Shown piece by piece: positions 1 through 7,596 of a DNA stretch of 9,176 bases; the stretch's first letter is position 1, and each line of letters begins with the position of its first letter. The DNA comes from Spirochaetales bacterium (GTDB lineage: Bacteria > Spirochaetota > Spirochaetia > ARS1246): assembly GCA_018644745.1 (NCBI GenBank), contig JABGPX010000542.1, positions 1 to 9,176 on the forward strand. Direction: 5' to 3'. The position numbers were made by a program, and so were the translations under genes. Under the pieces are notes generated by a model that saw only the letters and a program-made list of their open reading frames with translations, did no database searches and had not been told where the DNA came from.

Positions 1-592
1 CATGAGGAGCATTCGTTGCAAGATAGCAGAAAAATGGCTGATCTTGGGATTCACTTATGAATCTCAACGCTTCGCGAAACCAAACGTCCGTACAGTAACC
101 TTCGTATCTCTGCTTTGCACCATTGTGTAAATACACATCATTGAAATAGCTGTTAGCCCAATGATCGGGAACGGTCGTCACAGCTCCGTTACAATGGACA
201 ACCGCCTCCTGAAATCCTCTATCAATAGGCCTAAAAGGATAATTATCTCCTAAGTGCCACTTCCCAAATATGCCGGTGGCATAGCCATTCTCAGACATGA
301 CATTCGCAATTGTAAGTGCATCGGTAGACAGAAGGTTCTCATCTGAATTGCATCCTCGGACACCAACGCTTCGGCAGTGGCGCCCGGTTAAAAGGGCCGC
401 TCGTGTAGGAGAACATAGCGGCGACACATGAAAATTCTCCAAACGCACGCCGCTGTCGACGAACGCGTCAATGCTTGGAGTAGCCAACCAAGGATTACCT
501 GTGCAAGAACAATCGCCGTATCCCTGGTCGTCAGTCATAATCAGAATGACATTCGGTTTTGTTTTTCTGTGTTGATTATGACTTGCCCACAT
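1..592 (-). CDS. Type I (formylglycine) sulfatase, 5' part, cut by the window edge
   Basis: Hydrolyses sulfate esters, probably on a sugar. The window holds the first 197 codons; the rest lies beyond base 1. Near the N-terminus is the metal-binding NVILIMTDDQGYGD segment (Asp21, Asp22). CSPTR follows at residues 60-64, where Cys60 is the residue converted to formylglycine, then GIFGKWHLGD (Lys111, His113), and at the edge LATNAPH. These are the N-terminal hallmarks of family PF00884. The Cys-type motif requires a maturation enzyme (anSME or FGE), not encoded here. The ATG at 592 is preceded by GAGGAG with 10 bases between, and an in-frame TGA lies 27 bases upstream, so no signal peptide can be added: the protein appears cytoplasmic. 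It follows the importer genes in the same direction after a 225-base gap. The exact substrate cannot be told. Confidence 0.93.
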   Translation of the reverse strand, partial: MWASHNQHRKTKPNVILIMTDDQGYGDCSCTGNPWLATPSIDAFVDSGVRLENFHVSPLCSPTRAALLTGRHCRSVGVRGCNSDENLLSTDALTIANVMSENGYATGIFGKWHLGDNYPFRPIDRGFQEAVVHCNGAVTTVPDHWANSYFNDVYLHNGAKQRYEGYCTDVWFREALRFISESQDQPFFCYLATNAPH

Positions 593-817
593 GGCAAATA
601 ATCTCCTCTTTGCCAGTCAACGGCTGATAGAATTCTACTTGATCTTTGACCTTCCACCTCGTAGTGAAATCTCGAAAGAAGCTCATGGTGACAATTTGAT
701 ATACTCGTTATATTTTCGGGAAGAAATTACAAACCCTCCGCAAAATTGCTGCGGTTTTTGACGTTCGCGGCACTTCGCGGAGGGATTTACATAGCCAATC
801 CAGATTACATCAACAAT
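593..817 (-). other. Intergenic region between binding protein and sulfatase
   Basis: This gap is much wider than the others in the cluster. It holds a GC-rich hairpin (731-788), then on the minus strand a weak -10-like TATAAC (707-712) without a convincing -35, then a 36-codon open frame (576-686) without a ribosome binding site, and finally the sulfatase ribosome binding site at 603-608. The sulfatase may therefore be read both by read-through and from a weak promoter of its own. The promoter is speculative. Confidence 0.4.
731..788 (-). terminator. GC-rich hairpin after the binding-protein gene (terminator or attenuator-like)
   Basis: CCCTCCGC at 734-741 and GCGGAGGG at 777-784 form an exact 8-bp inverted repeat. 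It can be extended by AAA/TTT past a one-base bulge. In the minus-strand transcript the stem is followed by UUUGUAAUUUCUU, a broken U-rich tail. The 35-base loop holds further CCGC copies that could pair with the same GCGG. It lies 30 bases past the binding-protein stop, where partial termination or a processing barrier before the sulfatase would fit. The long loop and weak U-tract make a strong intrinsic terminator uncertain. Confidence 0.45.
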
Positions 818-2425
818 TTATTTGCCGATATACATGTCATGGCTTTTTTGCTGAATTGCTACCGCCTCCTCCAATCCGAGCTTCTTCATTTGATTAATAT
901 ACGTATCAATATCGGATATGCTATATTGACTCAATGCCAGCTTTGTAAGCGTTTCGTCCATATAAGTGAACAGGTCGGTCGTGAGCTCGGCATATCTTTG
1001 CGCATCAGTGTCCGGCAGAGTAGCGCGCTGGTATTCACCCCAGACATAGACATTCTTGAATCCACTTGAATAAGTAGAGGCCAAATTCTTTCTAATTTCT
1101 GCGATCTCTGGATCTTCACCGAGAGACGCGAAAAATTGCTCGAACTGCGAAATACGCATCGCAGGTACGGAGCTACCGATGATTGTTGCAAGGCAGGCCT
1201 TTCCAGTTAGATCGAACTCTCTGTTACTAAGGCCTGGGACCGGCGTTACGATGCCGTTGATTACCGTATGAGATATACCTTCAAGTCCGTACCTGTAGAG
1301 GGTCGCATAATCCTCAGTGTAACTCAAATCGAATAAGTCAATGGCGGCCTGCAGGTCTTCGCAATACTTCGTTATGGCAATCTCTGATTCTACTTGCTCC
1401 GGCGGTGCGCCGTATACGTAATAGTCGCTTGGATCATGAGGGGTAACCACTCCGAGGAAAATACCTTCAAAATCGGTAACCGTAGTATCATAGTATCCTG
1501 TTAGGGCAAAACCCGTTTGGAGGCCAACCATATTAGTATTAACTTTGTTCGCTGTATAATCGTACGGCTGGTTCAATGCGTCAACATCCAGAATTTCGCT
1601 ATCAACCATGTCTTGCAACCATCGGATGTAATGCACAAGATTGTCCTTCATCAGCCAGGGGGATTTAACCTTGTTGTCCGTGATATCCAATGCAATGTGA
1701 GCTTTCGGTAGTGCGAATAGCGGACCGAAGTATTCAAAAGATGGAGTAAAAATCATCACCTCATCCTCTTCGCCGCTTTCATTGGCATCTTTAGCTCGGA
1801 AGGCTTTTAGCGCGGAGGACAGCTCTTCCATCGTTTTCGGTATAGGTAATCCAAGCTTTTGAAGCCAATCATACCGGATAAGCGGCACCATAAGGGAATA
1901 GAACGGTTCACCCCAGCCTGTCATTGTACCCCAACCCGGCATCCAGTAGCTTTTTCCATCTTCGGCGACAACAGCTCCCCAAAAGCCCGGAAAATACCTT
2001 TCTTGTGCACTTTTGATATTTCCATTGCTGTATTGTTCGACCAATGGCTTAACATCCAGGAACATTCCGCTTTTTCCGAGATTGACTTTTGTTGCGGTAT
2101 CTAGGCTATTTACCCTTACAAGATCCGGAATATCGGTATCGGTTGCCACTCTTGTTTGCACAACGGTGGCAAATTGCTCGGTAGGAATAGCCTCAATCTG
2201 CAGATCGATATTGGCTTCCTGAAGGATTTCCTGATAGGCAATCCACGAGGTCTGTATATCGCGGGTTTCCCACATTTCCGCGTCTACAGGACCCAAAAGC
2301 GTCAATATCCTCGGTCCCCCGGACTGTGATGTGACGCCGCTCTGTCCGCTGGCGCTGATCTGCTGAATTAGGACCAGCCAGCAAACTAAAACAACGATGA
2401 CTGTTAGAAGATGTTTCCTTTTCAT
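818..2425 (-). CDS. Extracellular sugar-binding protein of an ABC importer (LplA-like, family 1)
   Basis: This 535-residue protein would capture the sugar outside the membrane and deliver it to the two permeases encoded just upstream. It starts with a basic MKRKH followed by a hydrophobic stretch to about residue 20 and QQISASG, a plausible signal peptidase I site. The only nearby Cys (15) sits inside the hydrophobic core after Val and before Trp, so there is no usable lipobox. The length and features such as the early IPDLVR segment and the WMPGWG region fit the large binding proteins that accompany LplB/YtcP permeases. The ATG has AAGGAG nine bases upstream. It lies 43 bases after the second permease. 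The ligand is unknown; a complex oligosaccharide is usual for this subgroup. Confidence 0.85.
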   Translation of the reverse strand: MKRKHLLTVIVVLVCWLVLIQQISASGQSGVTSQSGGPRILTLLGPVDAEMWETRDIQTSWIAYQEILQEANIDLQIEAIPTEQFATVVQTRVATDTDIPDLVRVNSLDTATKVNLGKSGMFLDVKPLVEQYSNGNIKSAQERYFPGFWGAVVAEDGKSYWMPGWGTMTGWGEPFYSLMVPLIRYDWLQKLGLPIPKTMEELSSALKAFRAKDANESGEEDEVMIFTPSFEYFGPLFALPKAHIALDITDNKVKSPWLMKDNLVHYIRWLQDMVDSEILDVDALNQPYDYTANKVNTNMVGLQTGFALTGYYDTTVTDFEGIFLGVVTPHDPSDYYVYGAPPEQVESEIAITKYCEDLQAAIDLFDLSYTEDYATLYRYGLEGISHTVINGIVTPVPGLSNREFDLTGKACLATIIGSSVPAMRISQFEQFFASLGEDPEIAEIRKNLASTYSSGFKNVYVWGEYQRATLPDTDAQRYAELTTDLFTYMDETLTKLALSQYSISDIDTYINQMKKLGLEEAVAIQQKSHDMYIGK

Positions 2426-2468
2426 CTTTCTACTCTCCTTAGAAAATTATTTATCTTCATAAAGGTTT

Positions 2469-3362
2469 TTAGCCCTTTAAAGATCCTAACATGACCCCTT
2501 TCACAAAATACTTTTGAAAAAAGGGATAAGTAAAAATAACCGGAAGTGTTGTAAAGATAATCAGCGAGTATTTTAGCTGATACGACCTCATCATTCGCTG
2601 TAAAGCCGCCTCTAAGTTTAACGTGCTTGAAATCTGAGACATATCAACGTTCTGCTGTATCATGACCCGGTAGAGATAGAATTGCAGGGGATGCAGTTCA
2701 GAATTCGGCAGGTAGAGCAGTGCATTGAACCATGAGTTCCAGATCGTGACAATTGCGTAGATTGAAATGACCGCGAGAACAGGCTTGCACAAAGGAACAA
2801 TGATAGATGACAGCATCCGTATATGGCCCGCACCATCCATGACCGCGCTTTGTTTCATCTCATCGGGAATCGTCATCATATATGTCCGGACTAGGATGAT
2901 GTGCCAAACGCTGACAACTCCTGGGATTATCATCGCAAAAATGTTATTGTAAAGCCCTATCTTGGTAATCAAAAGGAAAGTCGGAATCAATCCCCCACTG
3001 AAATACATAGTGAATACCAGCATTCTTACAACGATCTTCCGTCCGAACAGCTTCTTGACGCTCAACGGATACGCGCCCAAAACCGAAGCAGCTACATTAA
3101 GCGCAGTTCCACATACGACATAAAGGATCGTATAGCCATAGGCTTGCCACATTCTCGGATCGCTTACAATCAATTTGAAAGAACCGAAAAATATCTTCTT
3201 CGGCCACAGGTAGACGGATCCGGCGAGTACTTCTTTCGGATCTGCGAACGACTGAATAAATACATAATAAAACGGGTACAGCGTGAAAAAGCCTATCACC
3301 AATAGGACTGCGTAAATCACTGCCGTTGTGATGCGGGATCCAACCCTGATACTTCGTGCCAT
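2469..3362 (-). CDS. ABC sugar transporter permease, YtcP/AraQ-type (CUT1)
   Basis: This 297-residue integral membrane protein forms half of the import channel. About six hydrophobic segments are visible, the first at residues 13-37. The cytoplasmic loop that docks on the ATPase is at 169-190 and reads QSAVMDGAG, a variant of the usual EAA-x3-DGA motif with Gln and Ser in the first two places. The C-terminus VKGVMLGSLKG is typical of the YtcP/LplC branch. The ATG lies 15 bases after the first permease stop, with AAGGA in between, so the two are surely cotranscribed and made in equal amounts. No ATPase gene is in the window; such importers often share one MsmX/UgpC-type ATPase encoded elsewhere. 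Confidence 0.92.
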   Translation of the reverse strand: MARSIRVGSRITTAVIYAVLLVIGFFTLYPFYYVFIQSFADPKEVLAGSVYLWPKKIFFGSFKLIVSDPRMWQAYGYTILYVVCGTALNVAASVLGAYPLSVKKLFGRKIVVRMLVFTMYFSGGLIPTFLLITKIGLYNNIFAMIIPGVVSVWHIILVRTYMMTIPDEMKQSAVMDGAGHIRMLSSIIVPLCKPVLAVISIYAIVTIWNSWFNALLYLPNSELHPLQFYLYRVMIQQNVDMSQISSTLNLEAALQRMMRSYQLKYSLIIFTTLPVIFTYPFFQKYFVKGVMLGSLKG

Positions 3363-3377
3363 CTTCTTAATCCTTGT

Positions 3378-4298
3378 CTACCATAGAGAAAAACCGTTCA
3401 CCTTTCTGGATACTGCGTTAGCGACATAGAGGAGCGTGAAATTAATCACCTGCATAAACATCCCTATCGCCGCTGTTTTGCTGAACTGTCCGCCCTGTAT
3501 TCCTACTCGGTAGGAATACGTTCCAATAACATCCGAGGTTTCGTAAATCGCTGGATTGTACATCAGGAGGATGAATTCGCTATTCGCATTCAAAAGACCG
3601 CCGATGGCGAAAATCAGGAGGATGAAAATAGTTCCGCTAATCGCCGGTAATGTTATGTGCAGAATCTGTCTGTATCGATTCGCACCGTCGATTTTTGCCG
3701 CCTCATACAAAGCAGGATCGATTCCGGAGATAGCAGCCATATAAATAACGCTGCTCCATCCGAATCCCTTCCATATATTCGAGACGACATAAACCCAGGG
3801 GAATACATTCGGGTCCGTCGTGTACGCCATTGGAGCTAGCCCAATTACGTCGAACACGCGGTTGACAAGACCACCCTTCGCAACAAGCGTTAGCACCATA
3901 CTTGCAACAACGACCTGTGATATAAAATAGGGTAAGTAGCTTGCTGTCTGTATGAATTTTTTGAAATGTAGTGACCTGACCTCGTTGAGAAGAAGTGCAA
4001 AGACAATGGGAATCATAAAACCGATGGTCAACATGAGCCCACTCAGCACGAGCGTATTTCTGATCAGCCGCCAGAAGTACAAAGAAGACATAAAGTCTAT
4101 GAAATGTTTGAGACCCACCCATCGCACAGAGGGGCCTAACGATAGGAATTTGCTTCCCGGTAGAAAGTTTTGAAATGCGATGATTAAACCATACATTGGG
4201 ACGTAACAAAAGATGATAATGTAAACGATCACCGGTGAAAGGATCGCATAGAGCAGCAGATTCTCTTTGATGCCCTTTCTGTTCAAGTCAATCTTCAT
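3378..4298 (-). CDS. ABC sugar transporter permease, LplB-type (CUT1)
   Basis: This 306-residue partner permease has six predicted membrane segments, beginning with LLLYAILSPVIVYIIIF near residue 14. It carries a canonical EAA loop, YEAAKIDGANRYRQILHITLP (about 198-218), which contacts the ATPase. It ends in SRKVNGFSLW, as LplB-type permeases do. I chose the ATG at 4298 because it overlaps the hydrolase stop as ATGA and gives an N-terminus (MKIDLNRKGI) usual for the family. A start at 4334 would add 12 residues and overlap the hydrolase by 40 bases. The overlap suggests translational coupling of enzyme and transporter. Confidence 0.92.
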   Translation of the reverse strand: MKIDLNRKGIKENLLLYAILSPVIVYIIIFCYVPMYGLIIAFQNFLPGSKFLSLGPSVRWVGLKHFIDFMSSLYFWRLIRNTLVLSGLMLTIGFMIPIVFALLLNEVRSLHFKKFIQTASYLPYFISQVVVASMVLTLVAKGGLVNRVFDVIGLAPMAYTTDPNVFPWVYVVSNIWKGFGWSSVIYMAAISGIDPALYEAAKIDGANRYRQILHITLPAISGTIFILLIFAIGGLLNANSEFILLMYNPAIYETSDVIGTYSYRVGIQGGQFSKTAAIGMFMQVINFTLLYVANAVSRKVNGFSLW

Positions 4299-7200
4299 CT
4301 CGCCACCAAATCGAGGGCGTCCCAGGTCAACCATCCGCCCCGCACCTCTATACGTAACTTGTTTTTTCCATCAACCAGAACGCCCTCCGGGATATTAAAA
4401 TTTTGGCTCCGCGGATATGCTAGATGCTCCGGGGTTGTGAGTTGTACGCCAAGCCCAGCCGGAAGCGTTTTATGAAAAGCATGCCCATTGAGATCCAACA
4501 CGATCGTTCCCTTCCCGGAAGAATCAGTGTCCGACGCGTGAATTCTAAGGCTCGCGGCTAACACGGTACGGGATTCAAAGATAAAATTGGCCGCACCATT
4601 CAGAGCGTATGGGACATTTCCGCAATCAATCACGTTTCCTTCTAGAGAAATATCCTTCCTCGGATTTTCTGCCACGCCATCGAAATACCCTTGGTACCCG
4701 CGACATGTCGAATCACGGCGGCCCATATACAGCAGAATGCTATCCGCGGGAGGTATCGTAAGCCCTTCGGCATTCCAGCATGTCACATTCCAACCCGTTT
4801 CAGGCAAGGATAATCCTTCCCGAACCAGCGCCCTGATAGCGATTATCCTCGACTCACCCGGAGGTATAAACGCGAAGTTGTTGTCAATAAAAAGATCTGT
4901 TCGGTATTCCAGCGTTGGTTTGATTTCGACAAATATAGCCGTCATCGATCCTGAGTTTTTCAAAATCACCTCAAAAAACTCACATTCGCCGCGTACGAAA
5001 GCGCGCTTTTCTTCGATGTTCAATTCCGCCGGTTCTACCTTACCGCCGCATATGGCCGTCGTAACATATGGCATGCCATACCCATTGTGACCAGCGGCAT
5101 CTTTTACTAGTCCGCGAAGCGGTGCTCGAACACCTTTTGCGCCAAAAACACAGAAGCGTTCGGAAATGACTTGACCTGTTGAATTGGACAAAACGAGTTC
5201 TACAATCACCGGACCTGAAATCAGCGCCTGCGGGGGATTGACACGGATTTGCGCTAGCGCCATCACATCTAACGGAGATATCTCAGCTTTGCCGGTACCT
5301 GATCCAAAAACCTCACCGTTTCGGGCCCTTGCCGTCCATTTCCAGGTCAGTCCCATAAGCTTCTCCGGTGCATCGCTGACAAGAAGAAGATCGGCGAAGG
5401 TGTCTCCATAGAAAGAGTATTCGATTCCTTCATGTCTGAGTTGGAGAGACACCGGCGCCAGCGCTTGTTTTACAAAATGGTACATCATCAACGGCCGGCC
5501 GTCGTAGTCAATCATAAAACTACCGGCGCCGTTCGGCCACGGCTCATTATAGTCCCAAGATGTGAAGCCGCCGACTCTTCCTCCCTTTGCCCGTAGCGCA
5601 TCCATCATATACCGAACGCCTTCGGCCCCGATGAACTGACCGCAGCGGATTAACATTTCGAGGTCATCGAGTTCCCCAAAAAGCCTTTCTATCGTCCCTT
5701 TGCACAGCCAGAAATCCCTATCAAACACCGCGCTAACTGCATTTTTCCTGATTAGGACAGGATCATCCTCATCGATGGGCCACCGAGATGCCAAGGGGAT
5801 GTCCCTGTGCCATACTTCGAGATTAGCCGGAGTTTGACATCCGAACTCACCGTAACGCATCATGGGATTTTCACCCATATTATCCAAGATGTCCTCGTTA
5901 AACTGGGTGTATGTCAAATCCGGATTGTAGTCCCAAGGGGAATGGCGCCCTCCGTCGATCGGACACGTATCCCTGAAAAGACGCGTTCCGTCTTCCCGGG
6001 CCGTGGCATCACGCTCTACTTCGAGCGCGGCCATCTCAACGGTGGAATCGAAACACCAACTCATTTCGTTCCCGCCCGACCATTCAACCACTGACGGGTG
6101 GTTCCGTAGCTGCTTGACTATATTACTGATTGTCTCGTCTAGGTTTTTGAGGAACACCGGGTCTTTCTCCGGAGCGCAATTCCCCATCGGGAAATCCACG
6201 AGCAACATGATGCCGAGATCATCCGCGGCGTCGTACATGCTCTGCGGGTAGATGATCTGACCTCCATGAAGGCGAAGAGTATTCATATTGCACTCCCTCG
6301 CCATTTCCACGAAATGCCGGTATCGTCCATCTGCCCTGCCAAAAAGCAGGTCGACGGCCGTCATATTCGATCCCATGGTTCTGATCGTGCGACCGTTCAG
6401 AACCAAACGGTAGGGGTTTGCGAAATCTTCAGGCGCACCTTCTACCTGCTCCCATCGCACGTCCCTGATGCCAAAACGTGTCTCAGCATGATCCAATGGT
6501 TCGCCTTCGTCTTCGGCGATCATCGTTTCAAGCATATAGAGCGCTTGTTCACCATGCCCGGCGGGCCACCAGAGCCGAGGATTATCAACAGAAATACTTG
6601 ACCGAATTGTATTCTTCCCCGGAATTAGGGCTCCGTTGACCGCGACCGAACCGCTCTTCTCCGGACCACTTAAAGAAAATTTGGCAGTTATTTCCATGTC
6701 GACCTCGGAATCGAGCTCAACGATTACTTCGGCGGTCGCGGCCGAAAAATCTTCCTCCAGTCTAGTTTTGACTTGTACCCACTCGATTCTGACAGGTCCA
6801 CTCGCTTTGAGTTGAACATCCTTCCAAATTCCCAACGTATATATGTTTGTGCCCCAATCGTAACTGCAATTTGCCGGGCTTTTTAGTCCCTTTAGGGTTT
6901 CACGAATCTTGTCATTTGCATGAACGAAGAAATAATCCGTACCAACTCCACTGAACGCCCCATCCGATCCTTCTATCCAGGGCACCAGCTCCTCCGGCAT
7001 TCCGGAGATTTTAACTCCAAGGCGGTTTACTTTTCCAACATTGACAAAATCGGTTACATCGAAATCAAAACGCTGAAACATGCCGTCATGGTGGTCCACC
7101 AGTGAGCCATTTACCCAAATCTCGCATGAGTAGTCCACACCGTCGAAAATCAAAGTAAGACGTTTGCCTTGAAAATTGTCCGGAACCTGAAAATCTTTGC

Positions 7201-7429
7201 GATACCACCAGTCCTTAAGGCAATAATCCATTAAACGGGAATCACCATTTCCATACCAGAGAGGTTTGAGCAGAAGATTCTGCTCGAGATCCGCCTGAAT
7301 ATTGCCGGGTACTTGAGAGTTAAGCCATCCATCATTGTGATTCATGACTTCGTCGTAGTCTGTGTCTACTCCCTCATGAATAAGCCAATCAGCCCCGCTG
7401 AGACAGATCGCATTATTGTGTAGCAGCAC
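4295..7429 (-). CDS. Glycoside hydrolase family 2 enzyme, beta-mannosidase-like, cytoplasmic
   Basis: A 1044-residue retaining exo-glycosidase. The order is an N-terminal sugar-binding-like domain (to about 205, with WYRKDF and FDGVDYSCEIWVNG), immunoglobulin-like domain(s) ending near NPRLWWPAGHGEQALY (283-298), a TIM barrel from about 340, then C-terminal beta domains. The acid/base Glu455 is in WSGGNE (450-455) and the nucleophile is probably Glu528 in RYGEFG. SWDYNEPWPNGAG (624-636) matches the W-x-x-N-[DE]-x-W-P signature of the beta-mannosidase and exo-glucosaminidase branch. The end, with GGWLTWDAL, resembles the galactose-binding-like domain III of polysaccharide lyase family 4. There is no signal peptide. 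The GTG start at 7429 has AAGGAG eight bases upstream; an ATG four bases earlier is out of frame and soon stops. Beta-mannosidase is the nearest guess, but the true sugar is unproven. Confidence 0.9.
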   Translation of the reverse strand: MLLHNNAICLSGADWLIHEGVDTDYDEVMNHNDGWLNSQVPGNIQADLEQNLLLKPLWYGNGDSRLMDYCLKDWWYRKDFQVPDNFQGKRLTLIFDGVDYSCEIWVNGSLVDHHDGMFQRFDFDVTDFVNVGKVNRLGVKISGMPEELVPWIEGSDGAFSGVGTDYFFVHANDKIRETLKGLKSPANCSYDWGTNIYTLGIWKDVQLKASGPVRIEWVQVKTRLEEDFSAATAEVIVELDSEVDMEITAKFSLSGPEKSGSVAVNGALIPGKNTIRSSISVDNPRLWWPAGHGEQALYMLETMIAEDEGEPLDHAETRFGIRDVRWEQVEGAPEDFANPYRLVLNGRTIRTMGSNMTAVDLLFGRADGRYRHFVEMARECNMNTLRLHGGQIIYPQSMYDAADDLGIMLLVDFPMGNCAPEKDPVFLKNLDETISNIVKQLRNHPSVVEWSGGNEMSWCFDSTVEMAALEVERDATAREDGTRLFRDTCPIDGGRHSPWDYNPDLTYTQFNEDILDNMGENPMMRYGEFGCQTPANLEVWHRDIPLASRWPIDEDDPVLIRKNAVSAVFDRDFWLCKGTIERLFGELDDLEMLIRCGQFIGAEGVRYMMDALRAKGGRVGGFTSWDYNEPWPNGAGSFMIDYDGRPLMMYHFVKQALAPVSLQLRHEGIEYSFYGDTFADLLLVSDAPEKLMGLTWKWTARARNGEVFGSGTGKAEISPLDVMALAQIRVNPPQALISGPVIVELVLSNSTGQVISERFCVFGAKGVRAPLRGLVKDAAGHNGYGMPYVTTAICGGKVEPAELNIEEKRAFVRGECEFFEVILKNSGSMTAIFVEIKPTLEYRTDLFIDNNFAFIPPGESRIIAIRALVREGLSLPETGWNVTCWNAEGLTIPPADSILLYMGRRDSTCRGYQGYFDGVAENPRKDISLEGNVIDCGNVPYALNGAANFIFESRTVLAASLRIHASDTDSSGKGTIVLDLNGHAFHKTLPAGLGVQLTTPEHLAYPRSQNFNIPEGVLVDGKNKLRIEVRGGWLTWDALDLVAR

Positions 7430-7453
7430 CCATCACGCTCCTTGTTTAATTTC

Positions 7454-7482
7454 ATGATGACATTCATATCATGATACGTCAA
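7454..7482 (-). promoter_or_regulatory. Candidate promoter of the GH2-transporter operon
   Basis: On the minus strand TTGACG (7482-7477, five of six matches to the -35 consensus) is followed after 17 bases by CATCAT (7459-7454, four of six to the -10). Transcription would begin about 15-20 bases before the AAGGAG site of the hydrolase. A 10-bp palindrome fills the part of the spacer next to the -35. The good -35 and exact spacing support the call; the -10 is weak, as expected for a controlled promoter. Confidence 0.4.
7467..7476. promoter_or_regulatory. Palindrome TATCATGATA in the promoter spacer (candidate operator)
   Basis: A perfect 10-bp palindrome abuts the -35 box of the candidate hydrolase promoter. 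The core TCATGAT recurs at 7452-7458, 17 bases away on the same strand, overlapping the -10. A protein bound here would block polymerase. The neighbouring RpiR-type regulator is the natural candidate, but its binding site is not known from sequence. Confidence 0.3.
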
Positions 7483-7572
7483 GTTTTTTCGTAATTTTTA
7501 TGCAATAAACGCGATTAAAAATGATATATTTTTACCGCTCGATAATCGTCGTAGCATCATTATAGTGGACAG

Positions 7573-7595
7573 CAAAACCGGCAGTAGCGGTTTTG
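7573..7595 (-). terminator. Terminator hairpin of the RpiR-type regulator gene
   Basis: CAAAACCG (7573-7580) and CGGTTTTG (7588-7595) form an exact 8-bp stem with a 7-base loop. It begins one base past the regulator's stop codon (7597-7599). In either direction it reads as A-rich, GC core, T-rich, typical of a bidirectional intrinsic terminator. It probably separates regulator transcription from the hydrolase operon, though some read-through is possible since the T-run lies inside the stem. Confidence 0.6.
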
Positions 7596-7596
7596 A

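Larger units (their letters stand above)
7430..7596. other. Intergenic control region between regulator and hydrolase operon
   Basis: AT-rich spacer of 167 bases. From the regulator side it holds the terminator hairpin (7573-7595), a near-palindrome TAAACGCGATTA (7506-7517), the candidate promoter (7454-7482) with the palindrome TATCATGATA, and the ribosome binding site AAGGAG (7438-7443, minus strand). It contains no coding frame of note. Confidence 0.6.

Noticed and set aside
738..759. Plus-strand hairpin CCGCA/TGCGG followed by TTTTT
   Set aside because: No plus-strand gene lies upstream, so it has nothing to terminate in that direction; it is part of the larger hairpin.
2422..2460. Twelve-codon leader frame (MKINNFLRRVER) ending in the binding-protein ATG
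   Set aside because: It has no ribosome binding site of its own and spans that of the binding protein; such short frames are common by chance.
3703..4209. Minus-strand 168-codon frame within the LplB-type permease
   Set aside because: It is a shifted frame of the permease gene with no membrane segments or family motif.
4299..4334. Upstream ATG at 4334 for the LplB-type permease
   Set aside because: It gives an unusual 12-residue extension overlapping the hydrolase; the ATGA overlap at 4298 is the better start.
4587..5090. Plus-strand open frame of 167 codons inside the GH2 gene, and similar antisense frames (e.g. 746-1069, 2901-3305, 5807-6094, 6266-6601)
   Set aside because: They are antisense to well-supported genes, lack convincing ribosome binding sites and show no recognisable domain.
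7559..7564. Perfect TATAAT on minus upstream of the hydrolase
   Set aside because: There is no acceptable -35 at 16-18 bases, and it would start inside the region just past the regulator terminator; kept only as a weak alternative promoter.
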